Assembly: GCA_043811005.1 (NCBI GenBank)
Contig: JBDRNO010000131.1
Location: forward strand, 1 to 19,179
Reading direction: 5' to 3'
DNA: 19,179 bases
DNA from: JBDRNO01 sp043811005
Lineage (GTDB): Bacteria; Bacteroidota; Bacteroidia; NORP154
Shown here: piece by piece, positions 7,221 to 14,021 of the stretch
How positions within the stretch are numbered: the first letter of the stretch is position 1
How the letters are laid out: each line of letters starts with the position of its first letter
Position numbers and translations under genes: made by a program
Notes under the pieces: generated by a model
Told to the model about the DNA's origin: nothing
What the model saw: only the letters and a program-made list of their open reading frames with translations
The model's database searches: none

Positions 7221-9014
7221 ATGAAGCACATCCGAAACTTCTGTATCATCGCTCACATTGACCATGGCAAAAGCACGCTGGCAGACAGGTTGCTGGAATA
7301 CACCAATACTATTTCGGGAAAAGAACTTCAGGAGCAAACACTCGATGATATGGAACTTGAGCGCGAAAGGGGTATTACCATCAAAAGTCATGCTATACAG
7401 ATGGAACATGAACACAATGGCGAAAAATACTTCCTGAACCTGATAGACACCCCCGGTCATGTTGATTTTTCTTACGAGGTTTCCCGCTCCATAGCAGCAT
7501 GTGAAGGGGCATTGCTCGTAGTTGATGCTGCCCAGGGCATACAGGCACAAACCATATCCAATCTTTACCTCGCACTGGAAAATGACCTTGAGGTAATTCC
7601 AGTTCTCAATAAGATGGACCTTGATATGGCTATGCCAGAAGAAGTCAAGGACCAGATCGTTGACCTGATGGGATGTGACAGAAGTGATATAATTCCAGTT
7701 AGCGCTAAAACGGGCATGGGTATAGACGACATCCTGGAAGCAATAATCAACCGCATTTCTCAACCTCCAGGCAGCCCGTATGAGCCCTTGCAAGCGTTAA
7801 TATTTGATTCTGTCTTTAATCCTTACCGCGGCATATTGGCATACTTTAAGGTTATTAACGGGGAAATAAGAAAAGGCGACAAAGTGAAATTCGTTGCGAC
7901 CGGCAAAGAATACGAGGCGGATGAAGTTGGTGTGCTTAAGCTAGGACTGGAGAAAAAAGATGTAATTAAAACAGGTGATGTAGGATATATCATTTCCGGG
8001 ATAAAAAAAGCAAAAGAGGTTAAGGTTGGTGATACTATCACCCATACTGACAATCCGTGCAAGGAAGCCATCAGGGGATTTGAAAATGTGAAACCCATGG
8101 TCTTTGCGGGTATCTATCCCGTTGATCCGGATGACTATGCCAGGCTGCGTGAAGCCATGGAAAGGCTTCAGCTTAATGATGCTTCACTGACCTTTGAGCC
8201 GGAATCTTCTGCAGCCCTCGGTTTTGGATTCAGATGCGGATTTCTCGGTTTACTGCACATGGAAATAATCCAGGAACGCCTCGAAAGAGAATTTGACATG
8301 ATGGTGATCACGACCGTTCCAAACGTCTCATACTTAGCTTTTACTAATAAAGGCGAAAAAATAGAAGTGAACAATCCTTCTGATCTGCCTGACGGTAGCA
8401 GGCTCGACTATGTCCAGGAACCCTATATCTCTGCCAAAGTAATTACCAAAACAGGCTTTACCGGTGCCATCATGTCTCTTTGCATAGATAAGAGGGGGGA
8501 ACTGAAAAACCAGGTATATCTTACCACTGACCGCCTTGAGCTTACCTTTGAAATGCCCCTTTCCGAAATAATTTTCGATTTCTACGATAAGCTGAAGTCT
8601 ATTTCAAAAGGTTATGCATCTTTTGATTATCATCCATCAGCTGACGGATATAAGGTTTCAAAGCTGGTAAAATTGGATATCCTGCTAAACGGTGACCAGG
8701 TGGACGCTCTCTCAGCGCTCATTCACAAAGACAATGCTTATGTATTTGGAAGGAAAATCTGCCAAAAGCTGAAAGAATTGATACCAAGGCAGCAATTTGA
8801 TATCGCCATCCAGTCTGCAATCGGCTCAAAAATTATTTCCAGGGAAACGGTTAAAGCAGTGAGAAAAGATGTAACTGCCAAATGCTATGGAGGCGATATA
8901 ACCCGAAAAAGAAAACTCCTTGAAAAGCAAAAAAAAGGAAAGAAAAAAATGCGGCTGGTGGGTAACGTAGAAGTGCCCCAGAAAGCGTTCCTGGCAGTGC
9001 TTAAACTGGATTAA
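7221..9014 (+). CDS. lepA: Elongation factor 4 (LepA), ribosome-associated GTPase
   Basis: Translational GTPase of 597 aa, the normal LepA length. The G domain shows all motifs: G1 AHIDHGKST (11-19), G2 RGITI (50-54), G3 DTPGH (76-80), G4 NKMD (130-133) and G5 SAKTG (161-165). It is followed by EF-G-like domains II, III and V. The LepA-specific C-terminal domain ends in the basic CYGGDITRKRKLLEKQKKGKKKM stretch, which separates LepA from EF-G and BipA. LepA binds ribosomes and has been linked to back-translocation, 30S maturation and initiation; it is usually non-essential. The ATG at 7221 gives the conserved MKHIRNFCIIAHIDHGKS start. yebC, another translation-related gene, follows on the same strand after 303 bp filled mostly by a hairpin array, so co-transcription is possible but not shown. 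Confidence 0.98.
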   Translation: MKHIRNFCIIAHIDHGKSTLADRLLEYTNTISGKELQEQTLDDMELERERGITIKSHAIQMEHEHNGEKYFLNLIDTPGHVDFSYEVSRSIAACEGALLVVDAAQGIQAQTISNLYLALENDLEVIPVLNKMDLDMAMPEEVKDQIVDLMGCDRSDIIPVSAKTGMGIDDILEAIINRISQPPGSPYEPLQALIFDSVFNPYRGILAYFKVINGEIRKGDKVKFVATGKEYEADEVGVLKLGLEKKDVIKTGDVGYIISGIKKAKEVKVGDTITHTDNPCKEAIRGFENVKPMVFAGIYPVDPDDYARLREAMERLQLNDASLTFEPESSAALGFGFRCGFLGLLHMEIIQERLEREFDMMVITTVPNVSYLAFTNKGEKIEVNNPSDLPDGSRLDYVQEPYISAKVITKTGFTGAIMSLCIDKRGELKNQVYLTTDRLELTFEMPLSEIIFDFYDKLKSISKGYASFDYHPSADGYKVSKLVKLDILLNGDQVDALSALIHKDNAYVFGRKICQKLKELIPRQQFDIAIQSAIGSKIISRETVKAVRKDVTAKCYGGDITRKRKLLEKQKKGKKKMRLVGNVEVPQKAFLAVLKLD

Positions 9015-9035
9015 GTTATAAAAAAACTAAAAAAT

Positions 9036-9284
9036 AGCCCCGAAGGGGTGGCATCATTATAACTCATGGCGAAAGCCATGAGATATTAACCCCAAGAATA
9101 AGCTCCGAAGGAGCGACATCATCATAACTCATGGCGTAAGCCATGAGATTATAGCCCCAAGAATAAGCTCCGAAGGAGCGACATCAACATAACTCATGGC
9201 GTAAGCCATGAGATTATAGCCCCAAGAATAAGCTCCGAAGGAGCGACATCATCATAAACTCATGGCGTAAGCAATGAGATTATA
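9036..9284. repeat. 65-bp tandem array of paired hairpins (four units)
   Basis: Four units start at 9036, 9101, 9166 and 9231, exactly 65 bp apart. Each contains a short stem (GCTCC-GAA-GGAGC) and a longer stem (CTCATGGC-GTAA-GCCATGAG; 9128-9147 in unit 2). Unit 1 has CCCC-GAA-GGGG in the first stem, a compensated change, and GAAA in place of GTAA in the second loop; both loops fit the GNRA class. Unit 4 has one extra base and one unpaired change (GCAATGAG). The array fills most of the lepA-yebC spacer. It resembles dispersed palindromic elements of Bacteroidota, but no associated transposase is in the window. Confidence 0.9.
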
Positions 9285-9317
9285 AACAGAAACTAAACTC
9301 TAAACCCAAAACACAAA

Positions 9318-10109
9318 ATGTCAGGACACAGTAAATGGTCAACCATAAAGCACAAAAAAGGTGCTACGGACGCTAAACGTTCCAAAGCATTTTCAAAAGT
9401 TTTAAAAGATATAACAGTAGCAGTCAGGGAAGGAGGCGCTGACCGGGATGGAAACCCACGCCTGCGAGTTGCTATTGCTAATGCAAAGGGTGTAAATATG
9501 CCAAAGGATAATATTGAAAGGGCGATAAAAAAGGCATCCGATAGAAATTCGGCAAACTTAACCGCAACTACTTATGAAGGTTATGCACCCGGCGGTATTG
9601 CGATATTTATCGAATGCCTCACCGACAATGTCAACAGGACTATCAGCAATATACGTGCTATTTTTACAAAAGGTGGCGGCAATTTGGGAACTAATGGCTC
9701 ATTAGAGTTTTTATTTGATAAAAAAGGTATTTTCACTATTCCCACCCGCCTGATTGATGGAGGTGGACAGGCAGACGATCCCGGTAATGAGAAGACAAGA
9801 TTGAGTGAAGATGACTTTTACCTGGAAGTTATTGACGGTGGTGCCGAGGATGTCGTGAAAGAAGATGACATTTATATTATTTACACATCTTTTGAGGATT
9901 TTGGAAATATGCAGAGAAAACTGGAAGAACTGGGTGTGGAAGCAGAAAATGCCGAACTGCAAAGAATCCCCAAAACCACGAAAACACTCGATATTCAATC
10001 AGCACAAAAAGTGCTGAAGCTCATTGAGGCATTTGATGATGACGATGACGTGCAAAATGTTTTCCACAACCTTGAGATGACAGATGAGCTGATGGCGGAG
10101 ATTGGGTAA
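9318..10109 (+). CDS. yebC: YebC/TACO1-family translation-associated protein
   Basis: YebC/PmpR (TACO1) family, 263 aa. It opens with the invariant MSGHSKWSTIKHKKGATDAKR and carries the family segments VREGG, NPRLRVAIANAK, NMPKDNIERAIKKA and YEGYAPGG. It was long annotated as a transcriptional regulator; more recent work on family members supports binding to the ribosome and helping synthesis of difficult stretches such as polyproline. It is somewhat longer than usual, because an acidic, glycine-rich insertion of about 18 residues (around LIDGGGQADDPGNEKTR, near 142-158) interrupts the C-terminal domain before FYLEVIDGGAEDV. The C-terminus holds DDDDDVQNVFHNLE, the conserved family ending. 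It sits downstream of lepA, so two ribosome-associated genes are neighbours. The ATG at 9318 is fixed by the conserved N-terminus. Confidence 0.95.
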   Translation: MSGHSKWSTIKHKKGATDAKRSKAFSKVLKDITVAVREGGADRDGNPRLRVAIANAKGVNMPKDNIERAIKKASDRNSANLTATTYEGYAPGGIAIFIECLTDNVNRTISNIRAIFTKGGGNLGTNGSLEFLFDKKGIFTIPTRLIDGGGQADDPGNEKTRLSEDDFYLEVIDGGAEDVVKEDDIYIIYTSFEDFGNMQRKLEELGVEAENAELQRIPKTTKTLDIQSAQKVLKLIEAFDDDDDVQNVFHNLEMTDELMAEIG

Positions 10110-10216
10110 CTAGTGGAATGGAAATTGGAGATTGGAAATTGGTGTTGGATAGTTGACCCCGATACGCTCATACTTCGCTACGGGGCAGGGATTGGAAAAT
10201 AGTGTTAGAAAATTGA

Positions 10217-10500
10217 GAATGTGGTGAAGAATTTTCCTTGGTTGGATCTGGTGGCTCGGGAACCATATTTCTTACATCATGTTACCTGAAATGTATCTTT
10301 TGCCAGAATTGATGAGATTTATTTCTGAAGAGATCTCAAAAAATACTTATATCAACATCATGGATCAGTACCGCCCGTGCTACCAGGCATCAGATAAAAA
10401 AGAAATCAACAGGAGGTTAACCTCAGAAGAATACATAGAGGCAATAGAGATCGCACAAAATCTGGGTTTGCACCGGCTTGATTCACTTGTTGTGCGCTAA
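10217..10500 (+). pseudogene. Remnant of a PflA-like radical SAM protein gene, internally deleted
   Basis: Two pieces of one protein family lie in different frames. Frame 1 (10217-10309) encodes GEEFSLVGSGGSGTIF, then CYLKCIFCQN. This matches the conserved core of PflA-like radical SAM proteins (HFGEEPPLVG..GSGTIFFSGCNLRCVFCQN) with the CxxxCxxC cluster motif intact. A TGA stop follows at 10310. Frame 3 (ATG 10279, homology from about 10306 to 10500) encodes LMRFISEEISKNTYINIMDQYRPCYQA, then INRRLTSEEYIEAIEIAQNLGL, the C-terminal end of the same family. Everything between, roughly 150-200 residues in intact relatives, is missing, and so is the N-terminus upstream of a TGA at 10214-10216. The 73-aa ORF starting at 10279 could in principle be translated but would lack the radical SAM core. 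The preceding spacer (10110-10216) holds GGAAATTGG-type short repeats and a CCCCG/CGGGG dyad. Confidence 0.85.
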
Positions 10501-10541
10501 CAGACCTCACAGGTTTCAGAAACCTTTGATGTCTGTTTTAC
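10499..10541 (+). terminator. Hairpin followed by a T run
   Basis: AACAGAC (10499-10505) pairs with GTCTGTT (10531-10537), and AGGTTTC (10511-10517) pairs with GAAACCT (10519-10525). A TTTT run sits on the plus strand at the end of the stem. It overlaps the stop region of the radical SAM remnant and abuts the 3' end of the minus-strand ATPase gene, so it may serve both. The bases between the two stems are partly unpaired, as if a once perfect 35-nt palindrome had decayed. Confidence 0.55.
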
Positions 10542-11851
10542 TTATTCTCTTCCAACCATTTCCACAACGGTATAAATTGAATCTCTCCTTTCTTTCCAAA
10601 CCATTCCATTTTATCAAATCCGAATTTCTCTTTTGTGATAATCTTTAAATTATTACATTTCAATTCTTCCTTTGCCTGCAATAATGCACGCATTTCTCGA
10701 TTTAAAACTTCTTCATTCTCAATTTGATAACATACCTGAATTAATTCCTTAACTTTTAATTCATCTTTTATTACAAAATCCACTTCATAGCCCAACCGGG
10801 ATTTCCAGTAAAAAACATCTTTATTTTCCCTTAATAAATTCATAGCTATAAAATTTTCAAATAACCTCCCTAAATTTTCTGAATGTTTTATTGAAATAAA
10901 GTTTATAAAAGCATTATCAATGAAATAAACTTTCCGGGGATGTTTCAGAATATCTTTAACCTTATAGGAAAAAACAGGTAAAGAATATAAAAAATAAGCG
11001 TTTTCAGCATAACCAACATAAGACTGCAATGTTGGAATGGTGGTCTTGAAGTTTAAGCTTTTTAAATTATTGAATAGTTTGTTAAAGGTATATCCAGTAG
11101 TATTGAGTAATAATTTCAACAATGCCCTTAAAACCTCTTCATTTTTTATCCCGAATCTTTGAGCAATATCACGTCTGACAACTGTATTATAATATCCATG
11201 TATAATTTGATGGTAATATTGCTTTTCGGAGAGAACAATTTCCGGCATGCTCCCATTTAACATAATTTCATTGAAATATTTAGAAAATTTTACATTTTCA
11301 TTATCACTGTATGGTATTGCTTCAAAGTCTATGGAAATCCCTTTAAAATTTAAAAACTCCCTGAATGATAAAGGGAAAAGCTGATATTCAATAAACCTTC
11401 CTCTGAGTTCAGTGGGAATTTCATACGAAGAAACTTTTGATGTAGATCCCGCAATGAATATTCGCATTTGTGGATTACTGTCATATACCCTCCTTAGCCA
11501 TTTACTCCAATTTGGAATATTCTGAATTTCATCTAAAAATAAATATTTTGGGAACTCATCATAAATTTCATTTATAGTTGGCAGTAAAGAAGTGAGAAAT
11601 TCAGTTTTCAGTGGTATCCTTTCATCTTCAAAATTCAAGTAAACTACTTCAGTTTTTGTTAAGTCAGACAACAATTCTTCTATCAAACTGTACATTAAAA
11701 AGGTCTTACCCACCCTTCTGAAGCCTGTAATAACAAAAATCTTATGAGGCAATCCCTGAATATTATCAAATAAAGTAATCTGCCTTTTTATAATTTCAGG
11801 TAATTTTGCTTCTTTCCAATCATATAATAATCGTTTAATTATATCTTTCAT
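10538..11851 (-). CDS. AAA_14 / DUF4143 family ATPase
   Basis: Predicted ATP-binding protein of 437 aa. The N-terminal AAA_14 domain has a Walker A motif (GFRRVGKT, residues 43-50), a Walker B motif (YLFLDE, 103-108) and a following AGSTSKV sensor-like segment (134-140). The hallmark LRGRFIEYQLFPLSFREFL lies at about 149-167. The C-terminal DUF4143 region ends with WKSRLGYEVDFVI and LIQVCYQI, which resembles a PD-(D/E)xK nuclease-like fold with the usual Lys of the ExK position apparently not retained. These genes are frequent and mobile in Bacteroidota, and their cellular role is unknown. The gene is clearly more AT-rich than its flanks, consistent with horizontal acquisition. The ATG at 11849-11851 lies only 4 bp after a TAAATTTG box, so a leaderless or very short-leader transcript is possible. 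It is divergent from the carboxyltransferase gene. Confidence 0.9.
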   Translation of the reverse strand: MKDIIKRLLYDWKEAKLPEIIKRQITLFDNIQGLPHKIFVITGFRRVGKTFLMYSLIEELLSDLTKTEVVYLNFEDERIPLKTEFLTSLLPTINEIYDEFPKYLFLDEIQNIPNWSKWLRRVYDSNPQMRIFIAGSTSKVSSYEIPTELRGRFIEYQLFPLSFREFLNFKGISIDFEAIPYSDNENVKFSKYFNEIMLNGSMPEIVLSEKQYYHQIIHGYYNTVVRRDIAQRFGIKNEEVLRALLKLLLNTTGYTFNKLFNNLKSLNFKTTIPTLQSYVGYAENAYFLYSLPVFSYKVKDILKHPRKVYFIDNAFINFISIKHSENLGRLFENFIAMNLLRENKDVFYWKSRLGYEVDFVIKDELKVKELIQVCYQIENEEVLNREMRALLQAKEELKCNNLKIITKEKFGFDKMEWFGKKGEIQFIPLWKWLEENK

Positions 11852-11854
11852 TTT

Positions 11855-11910
11855 ACAAATTTACGTATATTTATTATATCAACTATCACAAAAATACGTA
11901 TTTTTATTAT
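11855..11910. promoter_or_regulatory. Two 23-nt direct repeats 33 bp apart in a divergent promoter region
   Basis: The sites at 11855-11877 and 11888-11910 match at 20 of 23 positions. Their core is TACGTATNTTTATTAT, and the start-to-start distance is exactly 33 bp, close to three helical turns. The second copy sits in a perfect 16-bp palindrome, AAAAATACGTATTTTT (11890-11905). On the minus strand the first copy overlaps TAAATTTG (11856-11863), a likely -7 box of the ATPase gene. The arrangement suggests operators for a regulator that controls the ATPase gene and perhaps the divergent carboxyltransferase gene. The regulator is unknown. Confidence 0.55.
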
Positions 11911-11942
11911 TAATAACAATAATAAATTTATATTTTTTTCCA

Positions 11943-11950
11943 TATATTTG
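11943..11950 (+). promoter_or_regulatory. -7 box for the carboxyltransferase gene
   Basis: TATATTTG fits the TAnnTTTG consensus and predicts transcription starting near 11957, about 10 nt before the ATG at 11968. No TTG is seen at the -33 position, so the promoter is only partly supported. Confidence 0.45.
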
Positions 11951-11967
11951 CATCAAAAAAAACAGTT

Positions 11968-13521
11968 ATGAGTAAAGAAAAATTCGACCTCCTCGCCCAA
12001 AAGACCTCGGAAGCCCAATTGGGCGGTGGCGAAAAACGCATAGAATCCCAGCACAAGAAGGGCAAGCTGACCGCAAGGGAAAGAATACACTTTTTGCTGG
12101 ATGAGGGCTCATTTGAAGAAATAGGCATGTTTGTAACCCATCGCTCAACTGATTTCGGGCTCGACAAGCAAAAATTTCTCGGTGACGGTGTTACTACCGG
12201 CTTTGGAACAATAAACGGACGCACCGTATATGTCTTCTCACAGGATTTCACCATTTTTGGCGGTTCATTGGCAGAAGCACATGCCAGGAAAATTTGCAGG
12301 ATCATGGACCTTGCCATGAAGAATGGTGTACCTGTAATAGGTCTTAATGATTCGGGCGGAGCTCGCATTCAGGAAGGTGTAATCTCATTAGGCGCGTATG
12401 CAGACATATTTTACAGAAACACCCTGGCTTCGGGTGTTATCCCACAAATATCCGCTATAATGGGACCCTGCGCGGGAGGAGCTGTTTATTCACCTGCTAT
12501 CACAGACTTTATCCTTATGGTTGAGAACACTTCCTATATGTTCGTTACCGGACCTAATGTAGTAAAGACCGTTACACATGAAGAAGTATCATCCGAAGAT
12601 TTGGGCGGTGCCTCCGCTCATTCCGTAAAATCAGGTGTTACCCATTTTTCTTCTGAAAATGAAATTGAATGCATTGAAACCATTAAAAAATTATTATCCT
12701 TCATCCCCCAAAATTGTGAAGATGAACCCCTGTCAATCCCATATCAAAGCAGTGGTGATGAAACAAAACCTGAACTAAATAATATCGTTCCCGACAACCC
12801 CAACCAACCCTATGATATTAAAGATGTGATTAATAGTGTTATTGATCCCGGAGAACCGGGATTTTTAGAAGTTCACAAAGACTTTGCAGAGAACATTGTC
12901 GTTGGATTTGCCCGCTTGGCGGGCAAGAGCATTGGCATTGTCGCCAACCAGCCCTCACATCTCGCTGGTGTGCTGGATATCAACTCATCTAAAAAAGGAG
13001 CCCGTTTCGTGCGGTTCTGTGATTCGTTTAATATTCCTTTACTGGTCTTTGAAGATGTTCCCGGCTTCCTGCCCGGAACCGACCAGGAGTGGAATGGTAT
13101 TATTGTTAACGGTGCAAAACTGCTCTATGCTTTTTGTGAAGCCACCGTTCCCCGCATAACGGTCATTACACGTAAAGCTTATGGAGGCGCTTATGATGTG
13201 ATGAACTCCAAACATATTGGCGCTGACATGAACTACGCATGGCCTTCAGCCGAAATAGCCGTGATGGGAGCCAAAGGAGCCGCTGAGATAATCTTTAAAA
13301 AAGAGATAGCTGAAGCAAAAGATCCCAAGGTAAAACACGAGGAAAAAGAAAAAGAATATGAGGCAATATTCGCCAACCCTTACCGGGCTGCTGCCAAGGG
13401 TTATATTGACGAGGTGATAAAACCGGAACAGACACGAAAAAAATTAATCATCGCTTTTAGAATGCTTGAGAATAAAGCAGATAAACTGCCTAAGAAAAAA
13501 CACGGGAATATACCGCTGTAG
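11968..13521 (+). CDS. Acyl-CoA carboxylase carboxyltransferase (beta) subunit, propionyl-CoA type
   Basis: Biotin-dependent carboxyltransferase, 517 aa, a full-length beta subunit that moves CO2 from carboxybiotin to an acyl-CoA. The N-terminal half binds acyl-CoA and the C-terminal half binds biotin. Visible motifs are RERIHFLLDEGSFEEIG (38-53), GGARIQEG (130-137) and GPCAGGAVYSP (167-177) forming the first oxyanion hole, then DVPGFLPG (363-370) and TRKAYGGAYDVMNSKH (401-416). Asp410 in GGAYD corresponds, by my recollection of the Streptomyces enzymes, to the residue that distinguishes propionyl- (Asp) from acetyl-CoA (Ile) carboxylases. Propionyl-CoA to methylmalonyl-CoA is therefore the most likely reaction, with methylmalonyl-CoA decarboxylase alpha subunit as an alternative. 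No biotin carboxylase or biotin carrier gene is adjacent. The ATG at 11968 starts the conserved N-terminus. Confidence 0.93.
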   Translation: MSKEKFDLLAQKTSEAQLGGGEKRIESQHKKGKLTARERIHFLLDEGSFEEIGMFVTHRSTDFGLDKQKFLGDGVTTGFGTINGRTVYVFSQDFTIFGGSLAEAHARKICRIMDLAMKNGVPVIGLNDSGGARIQEGVISLGAYADIFYRNTLASGVIPQISAIMGPCAGGAVYSPAITDFILMVENTSYMFVTGPNVVKTVTHEEVSSEDLGGASAHSVKSGVTHFSSENEIECIETIKKLLSFIPQNCEDEPLSIPYQSSGDETKPELNNIVPDNPNQPYDIKDVINSVIDPGEPGFLEVHKDFAENIVVGFARLAGKSIGIVANQPSHLAGVLDINSSKKGARFVRFCDSFNIPLLVFEDVPGFLPGTDQEWNGIIVNGAKLLYAFCEATVPRITVITRKAYGGAYDVMNSKHIGADMNYAWPSAEIAVMGAKGAAEIIFKKEIAEAKDPKVKHEEKEKEYEAIFANPYRAAAKGYIDEVIKPEQTRKKLIIAFRMLENKADKLPKKKHGNIPL

Positions 13522-13539
13522 ATAGCAAAATAGAAAATA

Positions 13540-13570
13540 GATTTACTAAATCTTTGAGATTTAGTAAATC
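13540..13570. terminator. Perfect 14-bp hairpin after the carboxyltransferase gene
   Basis: GATTTACTAAATCT (13540-13553) and AGATTTAGTAAATC (13557-13570) pair fully across the three-base loop TTG. The hairpin starts 19 bp after the stop codon. It is AT-rich and lacks a long T tail, so it could end transcription or stabilise the mRNA 3' end, or it may be a palindromic repeat. Confidence 0.6.
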
Positions 13571-13587
13571 TTACAACATTGTGTTGT

Positions 13588-13603
13588 CAGGTGTTTCCAC
13601 CTG
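13588..13603. repeat. Second short hairpin in the same spacer
   Basis: CAGGTG-TTTC-CACCTG forms a six-pair stem with a four-base loop 18 bp after the previous hairpin. The rest of the spacer, to 13752, holds nothing recognisable apart from the open frame leading into the next small ORF. Confidence 0.5.
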
Positions 13604-13752
13604 GCAAAAGAGCCCCAACCTTACCAAAAACCTGACAAAAAATAAATATTGAAAAGTAAACTCATTATGTTGGAAAAATATAGGAGAAATATACTATTGC
13701 AACTTCATTTAGTGGTCGGCTGGCATTACCAATAAGACTGGCAGAAGGAATA

Positions 13753-13962
13753 GTGTTCTTCACATTCCTGCTCTTTTTTGAATTCTGCCTCGTATACCTT
13801 GACCCGTATCTGGAAACTTTAACAGAAGGAGAACCTGCGTGTAAACTAACTATAAACGCTGCCGTAGCAGCCCTGATATTCCCGTTACACGGTTTCTTTG
13901 AAGAGAGGCTGAAAAGGAGGATTTATAAAACAAAAAGAAAACATGAATATAGAACATCGTAA
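13753..13962 (+). CDS. Small two-helix membrane protein or gene fragment, unrecognised
   Basis: A 69-codon ORF starting at GTG 13753; the frame is open back to a stop at 13681-13683, so up to 93 codons are open. Two hydrophobic segments are visible: FFTFLLFFEFCLVYL (about residues 2-16) and INAAVAALIFPLHGFF (about 33-48). They are separated by an acidic loop, and a strongly basic tail follows (EERLKRRIYKTKRKHE). The composition and the positive-inside tail look like real protein rather than noise. The open frame upstream of the GTG (LALPIRLAEG) also reads as if it were coding, with no start ATG. This suggests the C-terminal remnant of a larger membrane protein whose 5' part is lost. I cannot name the family. 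It is convergent with the next gene. Confidence 0.45.
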   Translation: MFFTFLLFFEFCLVYLDPYLETLTEGEPACKLTINAAVAALIFPLHGFFEERLKRRIYKTKRKHEYRTS

Positions 13963-14021
13963 AACCGGCAAACCGATTAACCGGTAACCGACAACTGAAA
14001 CCTGATAAACAGGGAAACTGG

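Noticed and set aside
7037..7261. A 74-codon plus-strand ORF upstream of lepA
   Set aside because: It runs through a GC-rich palindrome and the dispersed repeat and overlaps the lepA start in another frame; its translation looks like no protein.
7194..7793. A 199-codon minus-strand ORF
   Set aside because: It lies wholly over the start of lepA, whose frame has all GTPase motifs; it is an antisense shadow.
9036..9284. CRISPR array
   Set aside because: The whole 65-bp unit repeats with no unique spacers, each unit holds two hairpins, and no cas gene is near.
10538..11851. Toxin-antitoxin or defence role for the AAA_14/DUF4143 ATPase
   Set aside because: There is no partner gene and no nuclease or toxin motif; the gene family occurs widely as orphans.
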